From assembly GCA_022376925.1 (NCBI GenBank), contig JAIOJX010000025.1:189596801-189660800 (forward strand): a DNA stretch of 64,000 bases. Direction: 5' to 3'. This DNA comes from Tragulus kanchil (Eukaryota; Chordata; Mammalia; Artiodactyla; Tragulidae). The notes below the pieces were generated by a model that was not told the origin of the DNA, searched no databases, and saw nothing but the letters and a program-made list of their open reading frames with translations. The stretch's first letter is position 1. Every line of letters begins with the position of its first letter. Both the position numbers and the translations under genes were made by a program. Positions 10,301 through 19,936 of the stretch are shown here, one piece after another.

Positions 10301-13121
10301 GCCTCCTGTGCCCGAGGCTCTTCAGGCGTCCGCGTTCCTAGAATCACCCCGTCAGCTCTGGGACGGCGCCCCGCGCCAGTGGAGCCGCTGAGGCGGGGCG
10401 GCAGTGGGGCAGGGCCACGGAGGGCACCAGAGCCCTCCCCAGTGCCTAGGATGGGTGGGCACAGAGGGAGTCCCCCCTCTCCCGGAGGGGCGCCGGGCCG
10501 AGGCTCAGAACGCCAACAATGGAACAGCAAAGGCCCAACGCGGGGAGCCCGCCTCAAATGCCTGGCCCCTGGCCCCGGTTCCGGGGGACCCTACACCCCG
10601 CCCGCATGATACCCTCTCCCTCTGGTCCTGGGGGAGGCCTAGCGAGGCCGGGCCTAGCGGAGCTCCGGGCGGGCAGACTCTGGCCCGAAGGGGCTTGAGC
10701 CTCCGCAGTGGGGGTCCCACGAAGCTGCTCTCGCAGGGCTCCCCCTTTCTCTCCCTGGAACAACAGCCTGGTGGTGATCTGTCCCCGTGCCTCCTTCACT
10801 GTTTGATCTGCAGCATGCGGAGGTGGCTCCTGGCGGGGATCCCCGGGGAACCCCTCGCTGGGAGGCTGAGGTTGACCAGGCCCCTCCCCGGGAGCAGAAC
10901 CAGTCCTAGGGCGGGGCAGCCAGTGACTCCGGCCTCCACCCCACCTGCCAGGACACTCCTGGCCGGCCTGCCACACCTGGGCCAATATTTTGGGGTCCCA
11001 CCCAGCATCCACCCAGGGTGTGAACCCCATCCCTGACAAGGGCTGCCAAGGCTACCGTGGTGCCCAAGCCAGGCCCTTCTGTTCTGCCCTAAACCTCAAG
11101 CCAGGGAGGTCCCTGCAGGGCTGCCCCAGAGCCCCAAGTTCCCCGTGACCCCCACCCGCTCGCTGTTTAAACCTGACCTCAGCCAGGTTCGCAGAGGGTG
11201 CCCAGGCCAGCCTCCTGTCTGCCCACTGGTAAGGCACCGCCTGGGGGTAGCCTGGGACAGGGGACAAGATGAGCGCCCGCCTGCCAGTCTCCCTCCCGCC
11301 CTCGCCCAGACGGGCCTGGGGACTCCCTGGGGGGCCCCCAGGAAGGGGCCCTGCCACCCCCACGCGCCACAAATACTCCTCAGGACTTGCTGGGCCACCG
11401 ACGCGCTGCGCCCACCTCCTCCCCGCCTCCTGTGCCCGAGGCTCTTCAGGCGTCCGCGTTCCTAGAATCACCCCGTCAGCTCTGGGACGGCGCCCCGCGC
11501 CAGTGGAGCCGCTGAGGCGGGGCGGCAGTGGGGCAGGGCCACGGAGGGCACCAGAGCCCTCCCCAGTGCCTAGGATGGGTGGGCACAGAGGGAGTCCCCC
11601 CTCTCCCGGAGGGGCGCCGGGCCGAGGCTCAGAACGCCAACAATGGAACAGCAAAGGCCCAACGCGGGGAGCCCGCCTCAAATGCCTGGCCCCTGGCCCC
11701 GGTTCCGGGGGACCCTACACCCCGCCCGCATGATACCCTCTCCCTCTGGTCCTGGGGGAGGCCTAGCGAGGCCGGGCCTAGCGGAGCTCCGGGCGGGCAG
11801 ACTCTGGCCCGAAGGGGCTTGAGCCTCCGCAGTGGGGGTCCCACGAAGCTGCTCTCGCAGGGCTCCCCCTTTCTCTCCCTGGAACAACAGCCTGGTGGTG
11901 ATCTGTCCCCGTGCCTCCTTCACTGTTTGATCTGCAGCATGCGGAGGTGGCTCCTGGCGGGGATCCCCGGGGAACCCCTCGCTGGGAGGCTGAGGTTGAC
12001 CAGGCCCCTCCCCAGGAGCAGAACCAGTCCCAGGGCGGGGCAGCCAGTGACTCCGGCCTCCACCCCACCTGCCAGGACACTCCTGGCCGGCCTGCCACAC
12101 CTGGGCCAATATTTTGGGGTCCCACCCAGCATCCACCCAGGGTGTGAACCCCATCCCTGACAAGGGCTGCCAAGGCTACCGTGGTGCCCAAGCCAGGCCC
12201 TTCTGTTCTGCCCTAAACCTCAAGCCAGGGAGGTCCCTGCAGGGCTGCCCCAGAGCCCCAAGTTCCCCGTGACCCCCACCCGCTCGCTGTTTAAACCTGA
12301 CCTCAGCCAGGTTCGCAGAGGGTGCCCAGGCCAGCCTCCTGTCTGCCCCGTGGCCTGGAGGGTGGGTCCAGGCTGGCCCCTGGGTGAACCAGCATGCACC
12401 CCTAGGACTGAAGGCGTGCGGGGCTGGGGATGACTCAGGCGGGGCCTGGGAGGCTCGCGGTCTGGGGAGGAGGCCAGGCTGCAGAGCAGCCCACTCAAGC
12501 CCGCCTGGGGAGAGGCGGAGGATGCAGAGGGGCCGGCGGGGGGGCGGGAGCTCTGCCCTGGGACCGCCTGGCCGCTGCACTCGGACCCCTCCCCCAGCCC
12601 GTGGCCCTCCGTGACCACGGCCCGGCTCAGGACCCCCAGCACGCGGCCACGGGCCAGTTCAACAAGGAGAGGCTGCCGCTGGACCAGTGCGAGAGGGGCA
12701 TCCGGCCCATCCCCCATCGGGGAGGGGCGCACGCCTTGCCGCGAGGGTCGCGAGCCAGGCCGGGGACACGGCGCCCACCCCCAGGGCGGCGGCACTCCCC
12801 GGGCTGACAATCGGTGCTCGCGACAAGGGCGGGCTGGCGGGGGCGGGGTCGCGCCGGGGCGCCAAGGCTGAGTGACACAATGGGTGACAGCGGCCCGGGC
12901 GAGCGGCGGCGCACACGTACCTGCTTGTCCTCTGCGGGGTCGGGTCGGGTCGGGGGTCGGGTCGAGGTTCGGGGCCGGCCAGAGGGCGGGAGAGAGACCG
13001 AGACACACGATGAGAGGCGCGCGGGCGGCGGGGACAAAGGCGCGCGCGCGCGCGCGGGCGGGCGGACGCGGGGCTCACCTGGGGTCGCCAGCTTGCTCTT
13101 GTACCGCAGGCCCGTGCTCAT
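4259..13121 (-). CDS. SEPTIN5: SEPTIN5, septin-5 GTPase (12 coding exons)
   Basis: Filament-forming septin GTPase, abundant in neurons and platelets, where it binds syntaxin and restrains vesicle exocytosis. Coding exons (minus): 13121-13079, 12931-12921, 7985-7889, 7793-7707, 7489-7366, 7297-7163, 7095-6978, 6896-6795, 6139-6043, 5958-5823, 4538-4436, 4315-4259. All have AG/GT ends and keep frame. They sum to 1110 nt, or 369 residues plus stop, equal to human. Visible: N-terminus [19 protein letters not shown]-loop GESGLGKST across exons 3-4; G3 DTPG (exon 5); G4 AKAD (exon 7); septin unique element [19 protein letters not shown] (exons 9-10); C-terminal coiled coil ending MKQQMQDQ. Exons 8-12 occur in two or three copies through duplications D2 and D3. 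GP1BB follows on the same strand. An alternative first exon lies at 8663-8583. Confidence 0.96.
4389..4432. repeat. 22-bp x2 minisatellite in SEPTIN5 intron 11
   Basis: Two tandem 22-bp units beginning GGCTCCTCCCCC fill much of the 120-bp intron between exons 11 and 12. They are present in both D2 copies, so this small repeat is older than, and distinct from, the large duplication. Confidence 0.75.
4436..4538 (-). CDS. SEPTIN5: SEPTIN5 exon 11
   Basis: Codes [19 protein letters not shown] through MKDEE, leading into the coiled coil. The acceptor is CCCCGCAG. The donor is GTCGGC, a weak GT donor. Repeated at 3338-3440. Confidence 0.9.
4668..4803 (-). CDS. SEPTIN5: SEPTIN5 exon 10, middle duplicate
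   Basis: Full-length copy of exon 10, with both splice sites, identical in sequence to 5823-5958. It is the copy contiguous with exon 11 at 4538. Confidence 0.85.
4888..4984 (-). CDS. SEPTIN5: SEPTIN5 exon 9, lower duplicate
   Basis: Full-length copy of exon 9 with intact splice sites, from D3 copy 1. It differs from 6043-6139 by one base at the third position of an isoleucine codon. Confidence 0.85.
5640..5733 (-). pseudogene. SEPTIN5 exon 8, truncated duplicate
   Basis: Keeps the donor and the codons from [12 protein letters not shown] onward, but lacks the acceptor and first codons, because the D3 breakpoint lies inside the exon. It could not be spliced in normally. Confidence 0.8.
5823..5958 (-). 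CDS. SEPTIN5: SEPTIN5 exon 10
   Basis: Codes [20 protein letters not shown] through CIQQMT, the end of the septin unique element. Preceded by CCCACAG, followed by GTACAG. Three copies exist in the window, two of them complete. Confidence 0.9.
6043..6139 (-). CDS. SEPTIN5: SEPTIN5 exon 9
   Basis: Codes [20 protein letters not shown] through PWGIVE, the first half of the septin unique element. Acceptor CCCCCAG, donor GTGAGT. A duplicate lies at 4888-4984. Confidence 0.92.
6795..6896 (-). CDS. SEPTIN5: SEPTIN5 exon 8
   Basis: Codes [20 protein letters not shown] then the acidic [14 protein letters not shown]. Acceptor GCCGCAG, donor GTGAGC. This is the only copy with both splice sites. Confidence 0.93.
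6978..7095 (-). CDS. SEPTIN5: SEPTIN5 exon 7
   Basis: Codes [20 protein letters not shown] through the G4 motif AKAD and on to EIRKLKER. Acceptor CCCACAG, donor GTGAGC. Single copy. Confidence 0.95.
7163..7297 (-). CDS. SEPTIN5: SEPTIN5 exon 6
   Basis: Codes [20 protein letters not shown] through YFISPFGHG. Acceptor CCCCCAG, donor GTAGGC. Single copy. Confidence 0.95.
7366..7489 (-). CDS. SEPTIN5: SEPTIN5 exon 5
   Basis: Codes [20 protein letters not shown] through the G3 motif DTPGFGD and NNSE. Acceptor TCCACAG, donor GTGAGG. Single copy. Confidence 0.95.
7707..7793 (-). CDS. SEPTIN5: SEPTIN5 exon 4
   Basis: Completes the P-loop (ESGLGKST), then [19 protein letters not shown]. Acceptor GGGCAG, donor GTGAGT. 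Single copy. Confidence 0.95.
7889..7985 (-). CDS. SEPTIN5: SEPTIN5 exon 3 (first exon common to both isoforms)
   Basis: Codes [20 protein letters not shown] through FTLMVAG, the basic segment before the GTPase fold and the start of the P-loop. It starts in phase 0, so it can join either exon 2 or the alternative exon 1b. Acceptor CACCCAG, donor GTGAGT. Confidence 0.95.
8434..8443. promoter_or_regulatory. MEF2-type / TATA-like element in SEPTIN5 intron
   Basis: CTATTTATAG fits the MEF2 consensus YTAWWWWTAR exactly and reads CTATAAATAG on the gene strand. E-boxes CAGCTG occur at about 8409 and 8550. It lies between exon 1b and exon 3, where an intronic enhancer or a minor TATA promoter is possible. 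Confidence 0.4.
8583..8663 (-). CDS. SEPTIN5: SEPTIN5 alternative first exon 1b
   Basis: ATG at 8663 opens 27 codons beginning [14 protein letters not shown] and ending QRRLK, followed by a GTGTGT donor. Joined in phase to exon 3 it gives 378 residues. This matches my memory of the longer human SEPTIN5 isoform, which begins the same way. The exon sits at the edge of CpG-dense sequence that could be its promoter. Confidence 0.85.
8640..9110. promoter_or_regulatory. SEPTIN5: CpG-dense region at SEPTIN5 exon 1b
   Basis: Very high CpG density with no repeats, covering the start of exon 1b and about 450 bp upstream. It is the likely internal promoter for the 378-residue isoform. Judged by eye; no CpG ratio was computed. 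Confidence 0.5.
9030..9044. promoter_or_regulatory. Candidate CTCF site near SEPTIN5 exon 1b
   Basis: CCGCCAGAGGGCGCG fits 13 of 15 positions of the CTCF core CCASYAGRKGGCRSY, inside the CpG-dense region of the alternative promoter. Motif match only. Confidence 0.4.
10096..12347. repeat. Tandem duplication D4 (period 1124 bp) in SEPTIN5 intron
   Basis: 10096-11223 is repeated as 11220-12347, abutting at a shared TGCCC. I see two substitutions near 10890-10910 versus 12014-12034. The content is GC-rich intron without transposons or exons. Confidence 0.9.
12921..12931 (-). CDS. SEPTIN5: SEPTIN5 exon 2, an 11-nt microexon
   Basis: AGGACAAGCAG, with acceptor CCCGCAG and donor GTACGT. It supplies EDKQ after LATP, exactly as in the human protein, and restores phase 0 for exon 3. 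Without it the frame from exon 1 is lost. Its acceptor tract is made of CCCGA repeats. Confidence 0.85.
12936..12961. other. G-quadruplex-type motif at the microexon acceptor
   Basis: Five G-runs of 3-5 separated each time by TC on the plus strand. The SEPTIN5 strand therefore carries C-runs immediately before the AG acceptor of exon 2, in place of an ordinary pyrimidine tract. Confidence 0.6.
13040..13056. repeat. (CG)8 dinucleotide run
   Basis: Alternating CG tract within the 147-bp first intron of SEPTIN5. Such tracts can adopt Z-DNA. It may vary in length between individuals. Confidence 0.8.
13079..13121 (-). CDS. SEPTIN5: SEPTIN5 exon 1 with start codon
   Basis: ATG at 13121 opens [14 protein letters not shown], identical to the human N-terminus. 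The donor is GTGAGC. The start was chosen by this identity and by the exon chain closing at 369 codons. Confidence 0.95.
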
Positions 13122-13236
13122 GGTGGCCGCCGGGGGGACGTGCGCGCGGGCGGGGCGGCGACGAGCCGAGGCCGAGGCCGGGCTGCGGGGTGACCGGCCC
13201 CTCCGCGCCGCCGCCCGCCCCGCCCGCGCGCGCGCC

Positions 13237-13246
13237 AGCCAATCGG
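13237..13246 (-). promoter_or_regulatory. SEPTIN5: CCAAT box of the SEPTIN5 promoter
   Basis: AGCCAATCGG on plus (inverted relative to the gene), 116 bp upstream of the ATG, in a GC-box-rich setting typical of an NF-Y-bound housekeeping-type promoter. Confidence 0.5.
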
Positions 13247-13449
13247 CGCCCGCCGCGCCCACGCGCGACCCGGCGCGGCCAGCGGGGGCGGGGACCCGGC
13301 GCCCCCACCGCCCCGCGCCCGGGGCCGGGGCGACGCCCTCCCCTCCCGCCGGCCGGGCGCCCGCCCCCACGACCGCGCCCCCTGCCCGCCTCCCCTCATC
13401 GCTGCCCCTGCCCGAGTGCCCCGCACACCCCGCCGTCCCTGCGCCGTCC

Positions 13450-14488
13450 CGGCCACTGCCCAGACCGGGCTCCGGCTCCCCCTGCCTGCCTCGGGTCGTC
13501 CTTGGGGTGGTCCACCTGCAAAGCCTCTGCCCCGGCGGCTCCCGCCTCCTGCCACCACCGCCCAGCCCCGGCGGGCCCTGCCCACTGAGGCCAGGGATGC
13601 CCCTCCCGACTTCATCAGGCCCGCCGCCAGAGGCTTTGTCCTGGGGAGTCCCAGGGCTGCAAGCCTGATGCCTGGCGCAGAGCCAGCCCGGCTCCCCTTC
13701 TGCAGCTGCTCCTCGCCGTGCGGGTCGCTCTGCCAGCGCACACCCCTGGGCAGGCGGTCCGCCCCACTTCCAGGCTTATTGGCGAGGAATGAGCTGCCCT
13801 CCCAGGCAAGACGGGCCCTCCTCCTCCCCTCGGCACCCTCGGCTGGGCAGACCCCCAGGCAAACCTGCTGAGCCCACCCGGAGAAGCACAGTCAAGGGGG
13901 CCCCAGAGCTCTAAAATGCCGGCCAGGGGCTGCACCCCACTTCGAGCAGGGAGGCCGAGGACCCCCCAGCAGAGGTGCCTCCTGTCTCTGCAGTCACCGC
14001 CGCACTGCCAGGGGCCTTCCCTGGGGCCCTCCGTCTGGCCTTTCTGGACGGAGGCACGTCTGGGGCTTTTAGTCCGTCAGGAAGGGACCTTCAGGCCCGT
14101 GGTCACCAGGTCCCTAGGGGAGGACCCTTGTGGGAGAAGGCCTGCTGCCCCGCACAGGCAGGCGGCCCGTCCCTCACCCCTCCTGTGCCCGCGTGCCCCT
14201 CCGCTGGCCTGTGGGCGCCTCTGGCTCTGAGCGCCAGCGCCAGGCAGACTGTTCCCCCTCTCAGGGAGAAAGCCAGGGGAGCAGCTCCGTCAGAGCAGCC
14301 CGGCCGGGCGGGTTCCCTCCCCGGGACCTCGGCCTGGTCCCTGCGGAGGCGGTCAGTCCAGTCCACCACCCACCCCGCCCCAGGCCTCGGGGCCACGCTT
14401 GGAATTCAGAACTTTCATACCGCTCCAGATTACACGGTGCCTCACGGGCTGCACGCGGTCACCGGGCACGTTGAGATTTCTGTGCTGA
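13450..14488. other. Upstream intergenic DNA, nothing recognised
   Basis: GC-rich, repeat-free sequence upstream of SEPTIN5. I found no exon with splice sites, no known family and no RNA gene. Confidence 0.4.
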
Positions 14489-14607
14489 GGGGCTTCCTGG
14501 CAGTCCGTGGCTGAGACTCCGCACGCCCACGGTGGGGGTTCCGTCTCTGGCTGGGAACTAAGATCCCACCTACCATGAGGCCAAAAAATAATTTAAATTT
14601 TTTTCTA
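14489..14607 (+). mobile_element. tRNA-Glu-derived SINE
   Basis: Begins GGGCTTCCTGGCAGTCC and ends in an A/T-rich tail. It is bounded by an imperfect target-site duplication (AGATTTCTGTGCTGA at 14474-14488; a near copy at 14608-14623). Confidence 0.75.
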
Positions 14608-14619
14608 GAGATTTTTGGT

Positions 14620-17589
14620 GCTGAAACACAACTGTTCACACAAACTGGAATAAGTAAAGACCACAGGAAATGTGCATTGGCTCAGGACTGACTGCCACCA
14701 AGTTTTGAAAATCTTTGTTTCAGAGCTTTTGGAAATTTGGAATTGTGGATGAAGTATAGGGCCAAGGGGGACACCTGGAGGGCCAGGCAGGACTTCTGAG
14801 CCTTCCCCAGCCCTGGGGGCCTCTGTGGGGACCCCATCTCAGGGGACCTGGAGCTGTGCAGAATGGTCCACTTGGGCAGTGAAAAACGACACTTGGACGC
14901 ATGGCCCCACCTGACCGCGGCCAGCTTGTATTCATAGGCTCAGGAGGAGAGGCAAAGCCCCCTCAGCACTTGGGTCCGGGAGGGGCACCAGGCAGCCCCA
15001 GGTCAGGGGGTTTGAACTTGGCCTTGAGGGGACTGGACTGCAGTCAAGGGCCTAGCTTGGCCAGAGGATGAGTTTTGAAAGCATCGTGTGGACAGGAGGC
15101 AGAACGGGAAGGGATGCCACACCAGCGGGGCCTTGTCTTATTAAAGTAGGGGTGCCGCAAGGGAGTGTGGGCGTCAGCGACGGTGGGCTGCGGCCCAGCC
15201 TCTCAGGCCTGGAGAAGCCGCCTGGCGCTGATGGCAGGAGGGCCCCGGGCCGCTCCCGGAAGGTCAAGGACTGCCCTGGGTTGGGCCTCTGGGGAAAGCC
15301 TGGGGGTGAGTGACCACGGGCCGCTGGCCAGGAAGGGGCAGGACGTGCTCCAGGCGCTGGGGCCGTGGCCGCCCCCTGCCCCCGTGGGTCTGGATCCCAC
15401 CGCAGGCCCCGCCCCTCCAGTCGAGAGGCTTGAGGAGGCAGAGAGTGGCCCGACCCGCCGAGACGGCGCCTGGGCAGCGGCCAGCGGATTTATAGGTCCA
15501 TCATTGGCTCGGCCAGGTGGGATAGCAGAGGGCCTCTTCTGGTCTCCCCAGCCTGGATGCGGCCAGCTGCCAGCCTGGTGACGCCCCTGCCCATCACAGG
15601 GCGTGACCCTGCGGACGGGTGACCTCGGGCAGGAGAGCGCGGCGGGCGTGGCCTGGCCGCCGTGCTTCCTGCTTCAGGGCTGTGGTTGAAGGAAAGCCCA
15701 GCCTCCCGGCGCGGGGCACGGGAGAGGAATGCTGGCTGTGGTACAGAGAAGTCAGGAAGATGCTCCGGGTGGAAGAAAGGCTACTTTTTAATTCATAAGA
15801 AAAGGAAGTTAATGAGTGAAAAAATAAGCTACACCCAGAAAAATCTGTTCAACCAACTTGGGCTACAAATAGCTTGATGCTTTTCAGAAAAGAAAAAAAA
15901 CCAAAACCTCTCTTTAGTTCGGAAATGCTCTGGAGGCTGCATTTAGCCCCTGCCGCGCCTTCCTTCCTGCCGGCACAGACTCGTGTGCACCTGCCAGTCC
16001 ACGGGCTCCGGGGCCTCTGGAGCCCTGGAGGGGCCGGGGTCGAGGGGGAGCCGTCTGTCCAGGGGCCACACGGCGTCCGGTGGCACCGGGGCCACTGGTG
16101 ACCAAGCCGGAGAACATGCAGTCCATCTGAGGCCGAGGACGGGGGCAGAAGCGGAGTGGGACGCCCGCTCTCGGGGGCGGCAGCGAAGGGCCCAGAGGCC
16201 AGACCACCTCTTAGAAGCGAGGGCCGCCGCGAGAGGAAGAGAGGCACTCTGCCCTTCCGGAGGGACGCGCTGGGGGCAGCCGGGAGCCGCACAGGGCCCC
16301 CCGCCGCACACCGGCGTCTCTGGCTCTCCTGGCTGCGGGTCTGGGGTTCCCAGCGGCAGCGATGGAGACGGGAAGTGGCGCCAGCGTGGAGAGGCTCCCA
16401 GAGGCGCTCATGCACTTGAAAATCCCACGGGAGCTAGGCTTGCGAAAGGCAGTGCATGGTGACCCAGATCCTGAGGCGGCCAGCCAGGCGCCCTCCCCCA
16501 TGAGCACCCCTGCCTGCCAGGGAAGCCCGGGTGCTGGGGGTCAGAAGGCTGGCTCCGCGCCCCACGGTGTCCCAGCCCTGCGTCTTCCCAGGATCCTCAG
16601 GCCAGAGACGGATGGGAAACTCTCTGGGAGTAAGCAGGATGGACGTGGCCTCGGGGAGGGCTCCCGCGCCCCCGCCCAGCTGAAGCATCACCTGAGCTTA
16701 CAGGCGGCCGGCCGAGGGACGGGCAAGGCCTCGGGGTCTCAGCTCAGTCCCCTCCCACCCCTTGCTCTGGCCACAGGCCACGAGGGGCTCCTCTGCAGAA
16801 CCAACCCCCAGGCACACCATGAGGGGGCCGTAGCCAGGCCACTGCAGTGAAGGAGCGGCAGCAGGAGCTCCCGGGCCGCCCGTCCAGTGGCTCGGAGTGG
16901 CAGTGGAGGCCACCGAGCCTGAGTGCTTCCGGCCGCCATCCAGACAGGCTGGGCGAGCAGGTTCCAGGCTGTGACCTGGGGCCACCCATGTGGGACCTAG
17001 ACAGGAAAGGAGTCACGGGGACACTCTCCCCACCTCGAGTTGGTGCTAAAGGCTGGTGTTTACAGCCACGGTGCTCCGCCAGCACCCTCGGGGGCCGGCA
17101 CCCTCTCGGGGATCCTCCCCCAGCTCTCAGCCCCGTGCTCTCACCCATGGACAGCGGGGCCTGGCCTCCCGGGCAGGACGCACGGCCAACGGCTCACCCG
17201 GCCCTCGCAGCGGGCGCCCTGCCGGCGTATCACGCTGCCGTCCAGGCAGGAGGAAGGGTGCTGCCTCCTCCTTCTGTGGGTGCCACACTGAGGGGCCTCC
17301 GTGAGATGCTGACCCCAGGCCAGGAGAGAGCAGGGGTGGGGCAGGGCCCAGCAGAGCAGAGAAGACCGAGGGCATCGTGGGGCGCCGCTGGGAGGGGGCG
17401 CAGCACACCAGGCCTGGTCTGGCTGCCGACAGACCCGGCGCTAACAGGGCCCGGCCACCCTGAGGTCTGGACCGGGCGTGCCTCAGTGCCCCTGCCTCTG
17501 CCCCAGAGAACTGTGTCAGCTGCACCTGGTCCTCAAGGTTATTTTGAGGATAATGAAAAGAGATCATCCGCAGTAAAAAGACCACCTGT
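14620..17589. other. GC-rich single-copy intergenic DNA
   Basis: About 3 kb without a recognised transposon or conserved coding exon. Open frames are present, but only as expected for GC-rich DNA. Some of it (for example around 15480-15560) has promoter-like TATA and ATTGG words without other support. Confidence 0.4.
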
Positions 17590-17838
17590 GGGGAATGTCC
17601 TGGTGGTCCGGTGGCTGAGACTCTGAGCTCCCACGGCAGGGGCGCAGGTCTGGTCCCTGGTTGGGGACTAAGATCCCTGCAGTGACGGTCTGGAGGGGTG
17701 GATGGGGGGATATACATATGACTAATCTGGGAACATACATATCTGTAAGCAACAAAACTCTGTAAAAGTTAAAAGTAAAATAAAAGTTAAAAAAAAAAAA
17801 TCCCTGCAGGTCGTGAGGCACAGCCGAAAATAAAAAAG
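17590..17838 (+). mobile_element. tRNA-Glu SINE interrupted by an L1 tail
   Basis: The SINE runs from 17590 to 17682 and resumes at 17800 through its A-rich tail (CACAGCCGAAAATAAAAAAG). The break is caused by the L1 insertion at 17683-17799. Confidence 0.7.
17683..17799 (+). mobile_element. 5'-truncated L1 3' end inserted in a SINE
   Basis: About 117 bp matching the terminal L1 3' UTR (GAGGGGTGGATGGGGG, later GTAAAAGTTAAAAG) and ending in poly(A). It is flanked by the duplicated target ATCCCTGCAG (17673-17682 and 17800-17809), diagnostic of target-primed reverse transcription. Confidence 0.7.
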
Positions 17839-18021
17839 AACCTCCCATAGGAGCCGGCTGAGAGTTCCGGAGACCCTTCTCCTCGCAGGCTCGCCAGCCC
17901 TGGCCCGCGTGCCCAGCCCCCAGCCCGCCCCCTGCATGCAGCTGGACGTTAGGCTCCCTTCGGAGAACATCCAGGTGCCCCAGCAACCCCACCGCCCCTG
18001 CTTTATGCCACACTGCCCACC

Positions 18022-18301
18022 TTTAAAATATGTATGTATTTATGGCTGTGCTGGGTGTTGGTCGCTGTGTGCAGCTTTCTCTAGTCGCTGTGAGCAGGGC
18101 CTCCTCCTGAGTGTGGTGCGTAGGCTTCTCGTTGAGGTGGCTCCTCTTGTGGAGCGTGGGCTCTAGCTGCGTGGGCTTGGCAGCTGTGGTGCGTGGCCTT
18201 GGTTGCTCCAAGACATGTGGGACCTTCTATGACCAGGGATTGAACACGGTGTCCCCGGCATCGGCAGGAGGATTTTTAACCCCTGAGCCACCAGGAAGTC
18301 C
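18022..18301 (-). mobile_element. CHR-type tRNA-Glu SINE, antisense
   Basis: Reads GGCTGTGCTGGGTGTTGGTC through CCTGAGCCACCAGGAAGTCC, the reverse of the long cetartiodactyl CHR-type SINE. Repeated at 19074-19353 by D5. Confidence 0.75.
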
Positions 18302-18349
18302 CCACTGGTCTTTCTGTGGCTCATACTCTGGAAGTCAGGTCTAAGAGTC

Positions 18350-18540
18350 TGCTGCTTAGTTCTAGACCCTGAAGATTTTCTCTTTTTTTCCCTTAAAATT
18401 TTGGTGCTAGATTTTAAATTTAAGCCCATGATTTTATATTGAGTTTATTCTTGTATAAGGTACAAGGTGGAGGTTTTTTCTTATTGCTGGTGAATGTCCA
18501 CTTGCTCCTAAAACATTCATCACCTCCTTCCTGCTTTTGA
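18350..18540 (-). mobile_element. L1 fragment, antisense
   Basis: Resembles the antisense L1 segment with TTGAGTTTATTCTTGTATAA, followed by a TCCAxTTGCTCC-type word. Repeated at 19402-19592 by D5. Confidence 0.6.
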
Positions 18541-18592
18541 ACTTGGGCAGGGGACTTTCCTGGTGGTCCAGGGGTTAAAAATCTACCTTGCA

Positions 18593-18864
18593 GGGGCTTC
18601 CCTGGTGGTCCAATGGGTAAGGACACCGCCTTGCAGTGCAAGGGGCGCCAGTTCAATCCCTGGCCTGGGAAGACCCCACTTGCTGTGGAGCAGCCAGACT
18701 GATATATCCATTGACTGAGCCGGGGCTCTAGAGCGCATGCGCCCAGAGCCGGTGCTCTGCAGCGAGAGAGGCCACTGTGATGGGAGGCCCACACAGGCCA
18801 GAGAACAGAGATGGATGAAAATAGATAAATGAAAGACCAATAGAAGTGGCCAAAAAAAAAAAAA
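18593..18864 (+). mobile_element. Young SINE (CCAATAGAAGTGGCC family) inside an older SINE
   Basis: tRNA-Glu-like head (GGTGGTCCAATGGGTAAGG, B box near AGTTCAATCCC), long body, then GACCAATAGAAGTGGCC and poly(A). Target duplication CTACCTTGCA at 18583-18592 and 18865-18874. The host is a partial SINE starting at 18550. Repeated at 19645-19916 by D5. Confidence 0.8.
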
Positions 18865-19936
18865 CTACCTTGCAACTAGAAGTGTGTATGTTAGTCGTTC
18901 AATCGTGTTAGACTCTTTGGGACCCCGAGGACTGTAGCCCCCCAGGCTCCTCTGGCCCGCGTGCCCAGCCCCCAGCCCGCCCCCTGCATGCAGCTGGACG
19001 TTAGGCTCCCTTCGGAGAACATCCAGGTGCCCCAGCAACCCCACCGCCCCTGCTTTATGCCACACTGCCCACCTTTAAAATATGTATGTATTTATGGCTG
19101 TGCTGGGTGTTGGTCGCTGTGTGCAGCTTTCTCTAGTCGCTGTGAGCAGGGCCTCCTCCTGAGTGTGGTGCGTAGGCTTCTCGTTGAGGTGGCTCCTCTT
19201 GTGGAGCGTGGGCTCTAGCTGCGTGGGCTTGGCAGCTGTGGTGCGTGGCCTTGGTTGCTCCAAGACATGTGGGACCTTCTATGACCAGGGATTGAACACG
19301 GTGTCCCCGGCATCGGCAGGAGGATTTTTAACCCCTGAGCCACCAGGAAGTCCCCACTGGTCTTTCTGTGGCTCATACTCTGGAAGTCAGGTCTAAGAGT
19401 CTGCTGCTTAGTTCTAGACCCTGAAGATTTTCTCTTTTTTTCCCTTAAAATTTTGGTGCTAGATTTTAAATTTAAGCCCATGATTTTATATTGAGTTTAT
19501 TCTTGTATAAGGTACAAGGTGGAGGTTTTTTCTTATTGCTGGTGAATGTCCACTTGCTCCTAAAACATTCATCACCTCCTTCCTGCTTTTGAACTTGGGC
19601 AGGGGACTTTCCTGGTGGTCCAGGGGTTAAAAATCTACCTTGCAGGGGCTTCCCTGGTGGTCCAATGGGTAAGGACACCGCCTTGCAGTGCAAGGGGCGC
19701 CAGTTCAATCCCTGGCCTGGGAAGACCCCACTTGCTGTGGAGCAGCCAGACTGATATATCCATTGACTGAGCCGGGGCTCTAGAGCGCATGCGCCCAGAG
19801 CCGGTGCTCTGCAGCGAGAGAGGCCACTGTGATGGGAGGCCCACACAGGCCAGAGAACAGAGATGGATGAAAATAGATAAATGAAAGACCAATAGAAGTG
19901 GCCAAAAAAAAAAAAACTACCTTGCAACTAGAAGTG

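Larger units (their letters stand above)
12780..13420. promoter_or_regulatory. SEPTIN5: SEPTIN5 main promoter CpG island
   Basis: Dense CpG sequence around exon 1, repeat-free. It contains GC boxes and an inverted CCAAT box (13237-13246). The transcription start is not visible from sequence alone but should lie between the CCAAT box and the ATG at 13121. Confidence 0.65.

Noticed and set aside
13118..13741. Long frames around the SEPTIN5 CpG island
   Set aside because: Low-complexity Arg/Pro/Ala/Gly translations typical of CpG islands, with no recognisable domain.
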